Positions 32,964-41,808 are shown, counted from the stretch's first letter. The stretch is 54,916 bases of DNA from Candidatus Uhrbacteria bacterium RIFOXYB12_FULL_58_10 (GCA_943359455.1 CALRHL010000004.1:1-54916), one strand, 5' to 3'. The notes: a model not told the origin generated them from the letters alone. Made by a program: numbers and translations.

Positions 32964-33716
32964 TTAGACGGCAACAGGTTTTACAACATCGGTAGGTTTC
33001 TGTGCAGCGACGGCGGCAGCGATCTTCACGGCTTCTGCTTTTCCTTCCTGGACAGCCTCCGCAACAAGACGTGTGATCAATTCGATCGCCTTTACCGCAT
33101 CATCGTTAGAAGGGATCACATAGTCAACACCTCCTGGATTCACATTGGTATCACACATCGCAACAACTTTTGTTCCCGTTGTGTTCGCTTCGTCAACAGC
33201 CGTTTTCTCTGTGCGAATATCCACGACAAAAATCGCTTCTGGTGGTTTTTCAAGCAATTGAATTCCTCCTACCTTTTCTTCTTTTTCCAAAATTTCACGA
33301 TCGAGAATAATCTGTTCTTTTTTCGTGTATTTTTTCAACTCACCCTTTTCGCGCTGATCTTTAAGGGTGCGTAAACGTTTGAGAGTAATTTTCAACTGAA
33401 CAAAGTTTGTGAGTGTCCCTCCAAGCCAACGACCGGTCACATGTGGCATGCCACACTGCTCCGCATACTTACGAACGATCGGCTGTGCTTGACGCTTCGT
33501 ACCCACAAACATCACATTACCACCACGAGCCACAACAGACTTCACATACTCAAGCGCCTGTGGAAGCATGGTTTGCGTTTTTTCCAGATCCACAATGTGA
33601 ATTCCTCCACGCGAACCAAAAATATAATCCGCCATCTTCGGATGCCAACGCGACGTCTGGTGCCCAAAGTGCACTCCTGCCTGTAACATGTCAACTAAAC
33701 TAGGCATTTTTGCCAT
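32964..33716 (-). CDS. rpsB: 30S ribosomal protein S2
   Basis: A 250-aa protein of the small-subunit body. The start MAKMPSLVDMLQAGVHFGHQTSRWHPKMADYIFG and internal segments NVMFVGTKRQAQPIV and GTLTNFVQLK are characteristic; the C-terminal AVAAQKPTDVVKP is a short extension. AAGGAG lies 7 nt before the ATG at 33716. The frame extends to 33803 through a leader that includes an inverted-repeat-like stretch and is not part of S2. It heads the rpsB-tsf operon. Confidence 0.97.
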   Translation of the reverse strand: MAKMPSLVDMLQAGVHFGHQTSRWHPKMADYIFGSRGGIHIVDLEKTQTMLPQALEYVKSVVARGGNVMFVGTKRQAQPIVRKYAEQCGMPHVTGRWLGGTLTNFVQLKITLKRLRTLKDQREKGELKKYTKKEQIILDREILEKEEKVGGIQLLEKPPEAIFVVDIRTEKTAVDEANTTGTKVVAMCDTNVNPGGVDYVIPSNDDAVKAIELITRLVAEAVQEGKAEAVKIAAAVAAQKPTDVVKPVAV

Positions 33717-33863
33717 ATTGAATCTCCTTTTTACACCGAGGGCACGTTTTGGCCCTCCAATATATGTTGAGCTGAGCTCGACACACGTCGGAGAGAGGAG
33801 CAAAATCGCTAATTTCCCTCTGTTTGATTTATGGCAGGAGTATAGAGGAAAGATAAAAAACGG

Positions 33864-34883
33864 TCAATGGATAAACATCGCATCACCAAATGAAAAGAAT
33901 CGATATCCAAGACGAACAGCTTCTTCATACGCATGCAGGATATTTTCTCTTCCTGCAAACGCACTCACAAGAACAAGGAGGGTCGATTTGGGAAGATGGA
34001 AGTTCGTGATAAGTCCATCGATAATTTTGAATTCAAAACCTGGGGTGATGAATAGATTCACATCTTGTGTTCCAACACGCAATTGCGTTCCTTCCAGCGC
34101 TCGGACTGTTGTCGTCCCGACAGCGATCACGCGACGCCCTTCCTGTTTCGCAAGCAAAATCCGCTTTGCTGTCTCGGCCTCAATCGTGACTAGTTCGCTA
34201 TGCATCTCATGCTCCTCAAGTGTTGCTGTCTTCACCGGTCGAAATGTCCCAATCCCAACATGAAGGGTAACAAACTCAAATTGCACTCCTTTCACTTTTA
34301 TTCGTTCAATCAGCTCAGGTGTAAAATGAAACCCCGCCGTCGGTGCTGCAACCGATCCAACCGTCTTTGCGTAGACCGTCTGATAATCATCTAACTTTTC
34401 AGGCGCTCGAGCCACATACGGCGGAACAGGAATCTCGCCGTGCAAATCGGTAAACGCGAGCACCTCCTTGATGGTTGCATTCATTTCAAGTGTCACGATT
34501 CCATCTGCCTGTTTCTCGAGCACGACCGCAACAAGCCCGCGAAGATTAATCCAGTCCCCAACAAGCACCTTCTTCCCGGGTCTTATCATCGCCGTCCATT
34601 TCGTCCCTTCCCCTCTCAACAAAAAAACCTCAATCATTTTAAATCTTCCATTTTGCATTTTGCATTCCCCGTTCAACCGCGCCTTAAACACCTTACTATC
34701 ATTCATCACCAAAACATCCCCTTCCCTCAACTCTTCTTCGATCTGAAAAAACTTTTTATGCTCCATCGCTCCCGTTTTTCGATCCATCACAAGCAACCTC
34801 GAGTGATCCCGCGGCTGAATCGATTCCTGAGCGATTTGTTCAGGTGGAAGACGATAGTCGAACAATGAGATTGGGGTTGACAT
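33864..34883 (-). CDS. queA: S-adenosylmethionine:tRNA ribosyltransferase-isomerase
   Basis: A 339-aa enzyme that converts preQ1 in tRNA to epoxyqueuosine. LFDYRLPPEQIAQ, VMNDSKVFKARL, the APTAGFHFTPEL core and HEMHSELV are signature motifs. An A-rich in-frame insert (34636-34670, encoding CKMQNGRFKM) follows KARLNG, a position where relatives have a shorter loop. A weak promoter (TTGCAT, 17 bp, AATATT) ends 7 nt before the ATG at 34883. The tRNA-guanine transglycosylase gene is not in the window. A MITE sits 44 bp upstream. Confidence 0.95.
   Translation of the reverse strand: MSTPISLFDYRLPPEQIAQESIQPRDHSRLLVMDRKTGAMEHKKFFQIEEELREGDVLVMNDSKVFKARLNGECKMQNGRFKMIEVFLLRGEGTKWTAMIRPGKKVLVGDWINLRGLVAVVLEKQADGIVTLEMNATIKEVLAFTDLHGEIPVPPYVARAPEKLDDYQTVYAKTVGSVAAPTAGFHFTPELIERIKVKGVQFEFVTLHVGIGTFRPVKTATLEEHEMHSELVTIEAETAKRILLAKQEGRRVIAVGTTTVRALEGTQLRVGTQDVNLFITPGFEFKIIDGLITNFHLPKSTLLVLVSAFAGRENILHAYEEAVRLGYRFFSFGDAMFIH
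34636..34670. repeat. TTTTGCATTT repeat inside queA
   Basis: Copies of ATTTTGCATT encode KMQN-type residues in queA. The same unit starts the comEC ORF (2793-2818), and related strings lie between the deaminase-fusion and DHFR genes (53266-53300). Confidence 0.6.
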
Positions 34884-34926
34884 GTAAGGAAATATTGATG
34901 GTTTCGTTGTAGAATGCAACTAACTT

Positions 34927-35085
34927 ATACTATCTCCAATTAACGCTTCGGCATAGCCCGTTCAAAATTGAGGCGAGGCGAAGAGAAAAGGCTGAAGCAT
35001 ATCCGTAGATATGTTGAAGACTTTTCTCAAAGCCGCAGCCCAATTTTGGACGGGATGGTGCCGGATGGTTAGTTGGAGATAGTAT
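34927..35085. mobile_element. MITE family A, copy 2
   Basis: A 159-bp element, reverse complement of copy 1 (24525-24684) at about nine positions in ten. Ends are ATACTATCTCC and GGAGATAGTAT, flanked by TA. It lies between queA and the lipoprotein gene at 35099; its end reads TAGTAT 13 nt before that ATG and may supply the -10 box. Confidence 0.88.
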
Positions 35086-35098
35086 TAAAATCACAAAT

Positions 35099-36289
35099 AT
35101 GACAATCAAACAATCTGCCGCATTTATCGCCATTATGGCGACCATTACTCTTACCGGGACAGGATGCCTCTCAACTTCACGTGAGCAGACTCCTGTCGCT
35201 CGTCCGGTCGAAGTCAGTACAAAAGAAATGCCTAAATCTGTCGCGTCCGTTCCATCTCCCGCCGACACAAGTGATGTCGAAGACTGGGTGCGTTATGAAA
35301 GTTCCACGGCCGGTCAAATCGGCATGAGTTTCCTCTACCCACCAGAACTCAGTCCTGTTGTCTGGGACACAACCGCTTGGGGAACCGATTCCGTTGGTGT
35401 GGACTTTGGAGGATTCGGTGTTGCTCGCATTCCAAATACGAGCCGAGTGTCTATCTCCGAATGGTTGGACGCACAGTATCCTGAATTCGCTTTCAATCTA
35501 TCAGCCGTAAATCGTGATGATGCGTTTTATCCGGCACTCACAAGTGGAGCGTGTGAATCCTATTACGTCATGGATAACTTCGACGAAGACAACGGTCTTT
35601 CTGGAATTGGAGGAACGGTGTTCATGAATCTCGGTGATACATCTCTCTATACATTCACTCTTGCACAAGATTGGAACCAAGAACTCGGGGATCGTGTGGA
35701 AGTAATCCGAAAGATCATGGGTACGGTTGAATGGTTTGCAGAACGCGCATCGTGTTCAACAATGATCGTGGTTCAAGACGACACAGTCGGAATCTCGTTT
35801 ACTATTCCTGCGGCGTATGCACCTGTTTACACACAAGACGAGTATGGAATAGGCTCCGAAGAAACATTTGAAACAACACCTTGGACCTGTCTTACAAACC
35901 ATATATTTCTCTCTCGACTAGGCGATGCCGAATCTGTTTTCCTCTCCGTCAACGACACTTGGGAGTGTGAAGTTCCGGGACGTGATGGCTACTGGGGAGA
36001 TCAGGCCACACGATTTGATACAGAAGATGAAATCGAAACGTGGTGTCAAACGAAAGATACATGCGAATCGTTTGCCAATGCACAAGGAATCCAAATCTGG
36101 CACGCATACTCTGCATTTGTTGACGACTGGGGCGATGTCCTTTCAGACATCGACGAGTACGCCGCATGGAATCCAAACAAATCCATTCACGGAATCCTCT
36201 TCTCAAACCAAGGCTTCGTCAAAAACGGCCTCGGTCGCCAACTCACAACACTCCGTGCAATCGTCGATTCGCTAACCTTCCCCGAATAA
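35099..36289 (+). CDS. secreted lipoprotein of unknown function
   Basis: A 396-aa protein with a signal peptide ending in a lipobox (LTGTGC, Cys 23) and then a Ser/Thr/Pro-rich linker. Two similar beta-rich halves follow: residues about 60-220 and 225-390 each begin with a segment like IGMSFLYPPELSPV or VGISFTIPAAYAPV and end in a similar pattern, suggesting an internal duplication. Cysteines in the second half (CLTN, WECEV, WCQTKDTCES) may form disulfides outside the cell. No family is recognised. The MITE directly upstream may provide its promoter. A 21-bp-arm terminator follows. Confidence 0.8.
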   Translation: MTIKQSAAFIAIMATITLTGTGCLSTSREQTPVARPVEVSTKEMPKSVASVPSPADTSDVEDWVRYESSTAGQIGMSFLYPPELSPVVWDTTAWGTDSVGVDFGGFGVARIPNTSRVSISEWLDAQYPEFAFNLSAVNRDDAFYPALTSGACESYYVMDNFDEDNGLSGIGGTVFMNLGDTSLYTFTLAQDWNQELGDRVEVIRKIMGTVEWFAERASCSTMIVVQDDTVGISFTIPAAYAPVYTQDEYGIGSEETFETTPWTCLTNHIFLSRLGDAESVFLSVNDTWECEVPGRDGYWGDQATRFDTEDEIETWCQTKDTCESFANAQGIQIWHAYSAFVDDWGDVLSDIDEYAAWNPNKSIHGILFSNQGFVKNGLGRQLTTLRAIVDSLTFPE

Positions 36290-36304
36290 CCCTTCCGACA
36301 TCCA

Positions 36305-36359
36305 AACACCCAATAACCAAGTTGAAGCATATGCGTCAACTTGGTTATTGGGTGTTTTG
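36305..36359. terminator. long inverted-repeat terminator
   Basis: AACACCCAATAACCAAGTTGA and its reverse complement are separated by 10 nt, giving a 21-bp stem with T-run on both strands. It ends the lipoprotein transcript. Confidence 0.85.
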
Positions 36360-36398
36360 TCGTTTCATTCTATTCTGAGACCATTTTTCTGAGAAAAC

Positions 36399-36432
36399 GT
36401 GAGATTGCTTCGTCGGCTGAGGCCTTCTCGCA
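36399..36432. repeat. REP-like palindrome, intergenic copy
   Basis: GAGATTGCTTCG...TTCTCGCAATGACA matches the right half of the truB insertion (25952-25982). It lies between the lipoprotein terminator and the promoter of the propeller gene. Confidence 0.75.
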
Positions 36433-36462
36433 ATGACAGACGTTCTGAATTTTGCAACGGTC

Positions 36463-36488
36463 GCTCTACTCTACATCGCTCTACTCTA
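36463..36488. repeat. CGCTCTACTCTA direct repeat
   Basis: Two copies of CGCTCTACTCTA spaced 12 bp lie just before the promoter of the gene at 36532. Confidence 0.5.
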
Positions 36489-36491
36489 TTC

Positions 36492-36520
36492 TTGACAAAA
36501 CCCACTTTTTGTGATATGAT
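36492..36520 (+). promoter_or_regulatory. consensus promoter of the propeller protein gene, very short leader
   Basis: TTGACA (36492-36497), 17 bp, TATGAT (36515-36520). The ATG is 11 nt downstream, so the leader would be about 4-5 nt with no Shine-Dalgarno. Confidence 0.85.
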
Positions 36521-36531
36521 TCGCTCAAATT

Positions 36532-37950
36532 ATGACAAATAAATTTCTCAAATTTCCAATAATTTCCTTCATTTCCCTTTTTCTCATCGTCGGACCTGTT
36601 CTTGCCTATTCCTCATGGCCAGGGCCGTCTACTGCGACAGATATAGGATCCGCTCTCCTCACAAGTGATCCTGGTTTTGAACCATCCGGTATTGTGTATC
36701 ATCCTGGACGTGACACCTACATTACTGTTTCCGACGAAGGTCAAATTGCAGAAGTCGAACCAGACGGTACGCTTGTCGATGAATGGGATCTTGGGCGCAG
36801 TTACGATCTTGAAGATGTCACCGTTGCAGACGAATCAAGCTCTCTTGTTTATCTTGCCGACGAAAATACGTCGAGTGCCATTGCATTCGACCTTGATACC
36901 GGAGCGCTCACAGGCGACAGTTGGAGTTTTTCTGCATACATCACAGAAACAGATAATCTTGGTCTTGAAGGCCTTGCGTGGGTACCTGATGGCGATCACT
37001 CCTACGGAACGACGACTTCTGGAGGATTATTTTATGCAGGCTGGCAAGAGGACGCGGATATTTATGTATTTGAACCAGACCTCACGACGGGCAGTGTCAC
37101 TTTTCTCGAAGAACTTCGCACGACATCCGGAATGACAGATCTTTCTGGTCTTGCGTATGATCACATGACAGGAATACTTTACGTTGTCTACGACGGATAC
37201 GACTTATTCGAAATGCGAGACACCAACAGTACTCTGCTTGGTTCCTACACCTTACCTGGTTCCGGACAAGAAGGAATTGCTGTTGCAACAAACTGTCCAT
37301 CAACCGACTCAATCACGATCGTAATTTCCGAAGACGACGACACACTCGAGTCCTACGCATCTGTCCCTGTCACTTGCACCGTACGTGATGACGACGGCGA
37401 CGGAGTGGATACAGAATCCGATTGTGACGACACCGACGCGACGGTTTCTAGTTCTCAAATGTATTACATCGATGCTGATGGTGATGGATACGGTTCTGAT
37501 ACAACTGCGACATTTTGTTCATCGACAGCACCATCCGGTTACGCATCAAATTCAGACGATTTGTATGACACTCGTCGTGTTGAAATATGTAATGATGGAA
37601 CAGACAACGACGGTGATGCTTCCATTGATGAAGCAAACACCCTTGCAGAAAATGGACCGCATCCGCTCTATAGTACATACTCCGTCAGCACGACTGGCTG
37701 GATTACGAGTGCATCCGGATCTGCTCCTGGTACAGCCCGTATCGTTTACACAGACGCATCTTGTTACGACTACGTTGTTCCAGTTTCGACTGTCCCAATA
37801 CTCACGGTTATTACAGGAACATCATCCTACACCATCACGTCTAGTGGGATGAAAACAACAATTAATGGCCTTACGGGAACGACAACAAGTGTTTCACCAA
37901 CGGTAACCGTATCTCCGAGAAAAAAATTAAAAATCCCCCTAAAACCATAG
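36532..37950 (+). CDS. secreted SdiA-regulated-like beta-propeller with Asp-rich repeats
   Basis: A 472-aa exported protein. The signal peptide (about 1-27, FPIISFISLFLIVGPVLAY) is followed by a propeller-like domain (about 40-285) with repeated FEPSGIVYHPGRDTY and LGLEGLAWVPDG units, as in SdiA-regulated or phytase-like propellers. The segment about 285-365 contains DDDGDGVDTESDCDDTDA, DADGDGYGSDT and DGTDNDGDA, thrombospondin-type-3-like calcium-binding repeats with paired Cys. The C-terminus is Ser/Thr-rich and ends in a basic tail. It would act at the cell surface; the substrate is unknown. Promoter geometry suggests an ultra-short leader. Confidence 0.82.
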   Translation: MTNKFLKFPIISFISLFLIVGPVLAYSSWPGPSTATDIGSALLTSDPGFEPSGIVYHPGRDTYITVSDEGQIAEVEPDGTLVDEWDLGRSYDLEDVTVADESSSLVYLADENTSSAIAFDLDTGALTGDSWSFSAYITETDNLGLEGLAWVPDGDHSYGTTTSGGLFYAGWQEDADIYVFEPDLTTGSVTFLEELRTTSGMTDLSGLAYDHMTGILYVVYDGYDLFEMRDTNSTLLGSYTLPGSGQEGIAVATNCPSTDSITIVISEDDDTLESYASVPVTCTVRDDDGDGVDTESDCDDTDATVSSSQMYYIDADGDGYGSDTTATFCSSTAPSGYASNSDDLYDTRRVEICNDGTDNDGDASIDEANTLAENGPHPLYSTYSVSTTGWITSASGSAPGTARIVYTDASCYDYVVPVSTVPILTVITGTSSYTITSSGMKTTINGLTGTTTSVSPTVTVSPRKKLKIPLKP

Positions 37951-37964
37951 AAGAACGCGAGTGA

Positions 37965-37993
37965 TTGACACCCAATGCTGATTTTGATATATT
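37965..37993 (+). promoter_or_regulatory. consensus promoter of rpmE, very short leader
   Basis: TTGACA (37965-37970), 17 bp, TATATT (37988-37993), then 11 nt to the ATG, the same spacing as for the gene at 36532. No Shine-Dalgarno is present. Confidence 0.85.
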
Positions 37994-38004
37994 TCCGCTC
38001 GTAT

Positions 38005-38289
38005 ATGAAAAAAGAAATTCACCCAGAATATTTTGAAAAGGCAAAAATCACCTGTGCCTGTGGTGCCAAATACGAAATTGGCTCAACCATGGCAGAAATT
38101 TTTGTTGAATTGTGCGCCGCGTGTCACCCATTCTACACAGGCAAACAAAAAATTCTCGATACGGCTCGCCGTGTTGAAAAGTTTGGCGACAAGCTCACCA
38201 AGAAGGACGCAGGAAAAACCGTAGCAAAGCGCGCAAAAACAGCTGCACGTGGTGCAAAAAAGAAAGCAAAAGCAACCAAAGCATCCTAG
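38005..38289 (+). CDS. rpmE: 50S ribosomal protein L31
   Basis: A 94-aa zinc-type L31: MKKEIHPEYFEKAKITCACGAKYEIGST with CAC and a later CAACHPFYTGKQ give the four-Cys zinc site. The C-terminus is an Ala/Lys-rich tail (KRAKTAARGAKKKAKATKAS) that may contact rRNA. The ATG at 38005 is selected because it is the family start and because the promoter predicts transcription beginning only a few bases before it; a longer start at 37975 would lie within the promoter. prfA begins 12 bp after its stop. Confidence 0.95.
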   Translation: MKKEIHPEYFEKAKITCACGAKYEIGSTMAEIFVELCAACHPFYTGKQKILDTARRVEKFGDKLTKKDAGKTVAKRAKTAARGAKKKAKATKAS

Positions 38290-38301
38290 ATCTTGATTCT
38301 C

Positions 38302-39384
38302 ATGAATCTCCTCGACGAGCTCAAACGAGTTCAGGCGCGAAAGAGCGAGCTCGAGTCACAGTTAAGTGACTCGAGCGTTCTTTCTAATATGGCAAAGTTG
38401 CGAGAGCTGAATGAGAAATACGTTGAGGTTGTTGAGGTGGTTAAGGTGGGTGAGGTGTTTGAAAAGGCTGTATTGGATTTAAAAAGCGCGGAAGCAACAC
38501 TGGCGAATGAGAAAGATCAGGATATGCGTCAAATGGCGCTCGATGAGATCGAAGCGGTGAAAGGACGTTTGCCGAAATTAGAGGAAGAATTCACCCTTGC
38601 ACTTGTTCCTCCAGATCCTTTGGATAAAAAAAACACGATCGTGGAAATCCGTCCCGCGGCTGGTGGAGATGAATCGGCGCTTTTTGCCGCCGAATTGTTT
38701 CGCATGTACACACGCTACGCAGATAAGCATGGATGGAAAATAAACGTGATCACGGCAAATAGAAATGATTTGGGTGGATATAAAGAAATCATTTTTTCGG
38801 TGGAAGGAAAAAATGTTTATAGCAAACTCAAGTATGAATCTGGAGTTCATCGAGTTCAGCGTGTCCCGGAAACAGAAAAAGCTGGACGTGTTCATACGTC
38901 AACGATCACGGTCGCGATCATGCCAGAAGCAGAAGAAATCGATGTGAAAATCGATCCAAAAGATGTACGCATCGACACGATGACGTCTGGTGGCGCGGGT
39001 GGTCAAAGTGTGAACACAACGTATTCCGCCGTGCGCCTCACACATATTCCGAGTGGTCTCGTCGTACAATGTCAGGATGAACGCAGTCAAACACAAAATA
39101 AAGAGCGGGCGTTTTCAGTATTACGCGCGCGTTTGTTTGCATTTGAACAGGAAAAAGTTGCAAAAGAACGTGGAGATAAGGTACGTGGTCAAATCGGTTC
39201 CGGCGACCGCTCTGAAAAAATTCGCACATACAACTTTCCACAAGATCGTGTTACCGATCACCGCATTGGTCAAAATTTTCACAATATTCCAGCCATTATG
39301 GAAGGAGACTTCGAAGAGATTATTTCCGCGTTAAAAACAGCCGAGTTGAATAACGCGTTCGTTCACGAAACAGACGAGGAGTAA
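38302..39384 (+). CDS. prfA: peptide chain release factor 1
   Basis: A 360-aa factor that ends translation at UAA and UAG. The catalytic GGQ is in [17 protein letters not shown] (about residue 235), and the codon-recognition domain has [19 protein letters not shown]. The start is the ATG at 38302, with the upstream frame using a non-ATG codon. It is followed 4 bp later by the nucleotidyltransferase gene. The methyltransferase that modifies its GGQ Gln (prmC) is 1.5 kb downstream, separated by the large RNA 3. Confidence 0.96.
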   Translation: MNLLDELKRVQARKSELESQLSDSSVLSNMAKLRELNEKYVEVVEVVKVGEVFEKAVLDLKSAEATLANEKDQDMRQMALDEIEAVKGRLPKLEEEFTLALVPPDPLDKKNTIVEIRPAAGGDESALFAAELFRMYTRYADKHGWKINVITANRNDLGGYKEIIFSVEGKNVYSKLKYESGVHRVQRVPETEKAGRVHTSTITVAIMPEAEEIDVKIDPKDVRIDTMTSGGAGGQSVNTTYSAVRLTHIPSGLVVQCQDERSQTQNKERAFSVLRARLFAFEQEKVAKERGDKVRGQIGSGDRSEKIRTYNFPQDRVTDHRIGQNFHNIPAIMEGDFEEIISALKTAELNNAFVHETDEE

Positions 39385-39388
39385 ACGT

Positions 39389-40069
39389 ATGCAGGCTGTT
39401 ATTCTTGCAGCTGGCAAAGGCCTTCGCCTGCGCCCGCTGACCGATACCATTCCAAAAGCGCTCGTCGATATCTGCGGTCAACCGCTGATTTTTCATATTC
39501 TCACCTCCCTACCAGACGATGTGACGGAAATTTTTATCGTCGTTGGATATTTAAAAGAACAGATCATGCAGATGGTTGGGGATGCGTGGAACGAAAAACC
39601 TGTCCAATATATTCTCCAAGATCCGCTTGATGGAACAGGGTCCGCACTGCATTTGGTGAAAAATGATTTGCATGGAAAGTTTTTGGTCGTGAATGGAGAT
39701 GATCTCTATGACAAGAAAGATCTGGAATGCTTGGTCGTTCATGATCATGCCTTGCTTGTGTCTGCGACCAAAAATCCGGTTGCTGCGTCTGCCTTAGAAG
39801 ACCGTGATGGAAACTTTATCGGACTTGAGTCCTACGCGCCTGATCAAGAAGTAAAACTTCGAGTGTGCGGGGCGTATATTCTTGATGAACGATATTTCCG
39901 CTATACGCTTGCAACAGTCAACGTTCACAACAAGATAGAATATAGTTTACCGCACACGATCGTTGAAATGACAGCTGATTTAAAGATAAAAATCGAACAT
40001 GCGGATAACTGGCAACCTGTTGGAACACATGAAGAGCTATCGAAAATCCGGATGAACTGCCTGCAGTGA
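39389..40069 (+). CDS. sugar nucleotidyltransferase
   Basis: A 226-aa NTP-transferase: the signature AVILAAGKGLRLRPLTDTIPKAL binds NTP and sugar phosphate, and NGDDLYD carries the metal-binding Asp pair. It lacks the beta-helix acyltransferase of GlmU, so it is a lone nucleotidyltransferase (glucose-1-phosphate thymidylyl- or mannose-1-phosphate guanylyl-type; the substrate cannot be told). It directly follows prfA, probably in the same transcript, and together with ugd could feed surface polysaccharide. Confidence 0.9.
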   Translation: MQAVILAAGKGLRLRPLTDTIPKALVDICGQPLIFHILTSLPDDVTEIFIVVGYLKEQIMQMVGDAWNEKPVQYILQDPLDGTGSALHLVKNDLHGKFLVVNGDDLYDKKDLECLVVHDHALLVSATKNPVAASALEDRDGNFIGLESYAPDQEVKLRVCGAYILDERYFRYTLATVNVHNKIEYSLPHTIVEMTADLKIKIEHADNWQPVGTHEELSKIRMNCLQ

Positions 40070-40114
40070 GGGACGAACTGTGGATAACTAGATAATTTCG
40101 CTAACATACAGCCC

Positions 40115-40143
40115 TTGACGGCTGTTTTATGTTCCGGTAATAT
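40115..40143 (+). promoter_or_regulatory. sigma-70 promoter of large RNA 3
   Basis: TTGACG (40115-40120), 17 bp, TAATAT (40138-40143). Confidence 0.83.
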
Positions 40144-40427
40144 ACGTTTTACCACTCGCTGAGAGCGCGCCACGAAAATCACTGGTCCTCACAGTCGCAA
40201 GACAAAGGGAACAGCGTACTAAGTGACGCAGACAGGAAGTCATTCACGTGACAAGAAGTCACCTCACAGCGTTGGACGGCAGAAGTCGCTCATGTACTGA
40301 ATCGCAAGATTCCCAATCCGCCTCGTGCAGATTGTGCCAAGAGCTTCTGAAGCCAACCGGTTCGTCAGACAAGTTGAAGCTTTCCAAAGCGCTCTCTCTT
40401 TCAATCGTAGAAGTAGTCGAATCATTT

Positions 40428-40544
40428 AAGTGGAACAATTGGTCTTCGGATCATGAGGGAAACAAAGATGAATTGATTGCAGAAGCGAACGAAACAATCC
40501 AAGTGGAACGATTGGTCTTCGGATCATGAGGGAAACAAAGATTG
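40428..40544. repeat. direct duplication of a 43-nt block in RNA 3
   Basis: AAGTGGAAC(A/G)ATTGGTC... to ...AACAAAGAT occurs at 40428-40471 and again at 40501-40544 with one mismatch. The 73-bp period is not a multiple of three, so it is not a protein repeat. Each copy has a C(TTCG)G hairpin. Confidence 0.85.
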
Positions 40545-40828
40545 CGAGATCGAATAGGCCAGCCAAAACGAAATCTGAATTCAGAACGGAATTCAAAGAC
40601 AATGCCAGCAACTCGTGCAATACCGAGAAGCTACTCTCTCCAAATGCGAAACTTAACGGTGCTGGTCAGCTTGCTGATCAACAACGAAGACACGAACGAA
40701 TGGAGTCGAGTAAAAGCAACGTCTGTGAAGACAGAGAAGAATAAGCCCTCAAAGCCAAAACCTTCCGCGTCCTCCATATGGATGCATCTGCGATAACATC
40801 AAAGAAGCCGAACCACCCCTTCCCCTTT

Positions 40829-40860
40829 GCGCTGTTGACTTCGGTCCAGCGCTTTTTCTT
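40829..40860 (+). terminator. intrinsic terminator of large RNA 3
   Basis: GCGCTG/CAGCGC outer stem with an inner GAC-TTCG-GTC hairpin, then TTTTTCTT. It ends about 20 bp before prmC. Confidence 0.88.
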
Positions 40861-40881
40861 TTGTGATACACTTTTCAAACT

Positions 40882-41808
40882 ATGCTGATCATGGAAGCAC
40901 TTCAGTGGGCGAATGATGTCCTTAAACGACAGACAGATCTAACGAACCGTCTTGATTCGCCAATGCTTGATGCGGAGGTTTTGTTGTCTGCAGTGCTTGA
41001 GGTGAACAAAACGTGGTTGTTTACCCACCTGGATTATGAATTGAAAACAGATCAAAATGAGCGCTATCGCGAATCTGTAAATCGACGTGCAACGCATGAG
41101 CCTGTTGCTTACATCGTCGGCTCGCGTGAATTCTACAAACGGGATTTTGCTGTGAATCGATTTGTCTTAATCCCACGTCCAGCCACCGAAGTCCTCGTCG
41201 AACACGCCTTGCAAATTTCCTCCTCAGTCATTTCTCCAATTTCTCCAGATTTCAAAATTTCCTCCGTCCTATTCGCCGACATCGGAACGGGTTCAGGGGC
41301 GATCGCTGTCACGTTGGCAACGGAATCCAAACTCCCTGTCATTGCAACAGACACGAGCAAGCAGGCTCTTGTTATCGCAAAAACAAATGCTCATAAACAT
41401 CACGTCGAAGAACTCGTCGATTTTCAACATGGAAATCTCGCAGAACCTATTATCAAAATTTTTAAATCCCTCGGGGTACAAAAACCGTTCCAGCATCTCA
41501 TCCTCTGCGCCAACCTGCCGTATCTCTCAGAGAAACAGATCGACACAGGACAGCGCGACGTTCGCGACTTTGAACCAAGAGAAGCCCTCGTCGCCGGACA
41601 CGACGGTCTCGACGCCTACTGGAACCTCTTCCGACAATTAAAACAAAACCGTTCGGTTTTACCCGAACGTGTTACCACTCTCATTGAAATCGATCCATCC
41701 CAAAATCTCTCCATCCAAAACCTCATCCGCCACGCCTTCCCACATTCCTCCCCACAAATCACAAACGATCTCGAAAGCCTCCCCCGCGTCGTGATCACAG
41801 AGATTTAA
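40882..41808 (+). CDS. prmC: release-factor glutamine methyltransferase
   Basis: A 308-aa SAM-dependent enzyme that methylates the GGQ Gln of release factors. It has the N-terminal helical domain (LDAEVLLSAVL), the PRPATEVLVE region, SAM motif FADIGTGSGAIAVTLA, and the catalytic loop, which reads ANLPYLSE instead of the usual NPPY. Replacement of the first Pro by Leu is notable because that motif holds the substrate Gln. A repetitive insert (41214-41270, SSSVISPISPDFKISS) lies before the SAM motif. Its end overlaps the convergent DUF3048 gene by 14 nt. Confidence 0.9.
   Translation: MLIMEALQWANDVLKRQTDLTNRLDSPMLDAEVLLSAVLEVNKTWLFTHLDYELKTDQNERYRESVNRRATHEPVAYIVGSREFYKRDFAVNRFVLIPRPATEVLVEHALQISSSVISPISPDFKISSVLFADIGTGSGAIAVTLATESKLPVIATDTSKQALVIAKTNAHKHHVEELVDFQHGNLAEPIIKIFKSLGVQKPFQHLILCANLPYLSEKQIDTGQRDVRDFEPREALVAGHDGLDAYWNLFRQLKQNRSVLPERVTTLIEIDPSQNLSIQNLIRHAFPHSSPQITNDLESLPRVVITEI

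Larger units (their letters stand above)
40150..40862 (+). ncRNA. large non-coding transcript 3 (about 710 nt)
   Basis: Between a good promoter and an intrinsic terminator there is no convincing ORF; the longest frames are under 95 codons and change frame across a duplicated 43-nt block. Small hairpins with stable loops occur: GTC-GCAA-GAC, GAATC-GCAA-GATTC, GGTC-TTCG-GATC (twice), GGTCAGC...GCTGATC and TCTGT...ACAGA. It is less densely paired than RNAs 1 and 2, so a decayed gene is an alternative. It separates prfA and its neighbour from prmC, which would normally follow directly. No known RNA class is recognised. Confidence 0.6.

Noticed and set aside
34927-35268. Conserved ORF of about 55 residues present in both MITE family A copies
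   Set aside because: The two copies are repeats of the same DNA, so equal translations are expected; no start signal exists.
36360-36531. A gene in the gap before the propeller protein
   Set aside because: Only repeats and the promoter are present.
40428-40544. CRISPR-like direct repeats
   Set aside because: Only two copies, no regular spacers and no cas genes.
40248-40796. Three overlapping ORFs of 72-93 codons in RNA 3
   Set aside because: No Shine-Dalgarno, low-complexity composition, frames shift across a 43-nt duplication with a 73-bp period.
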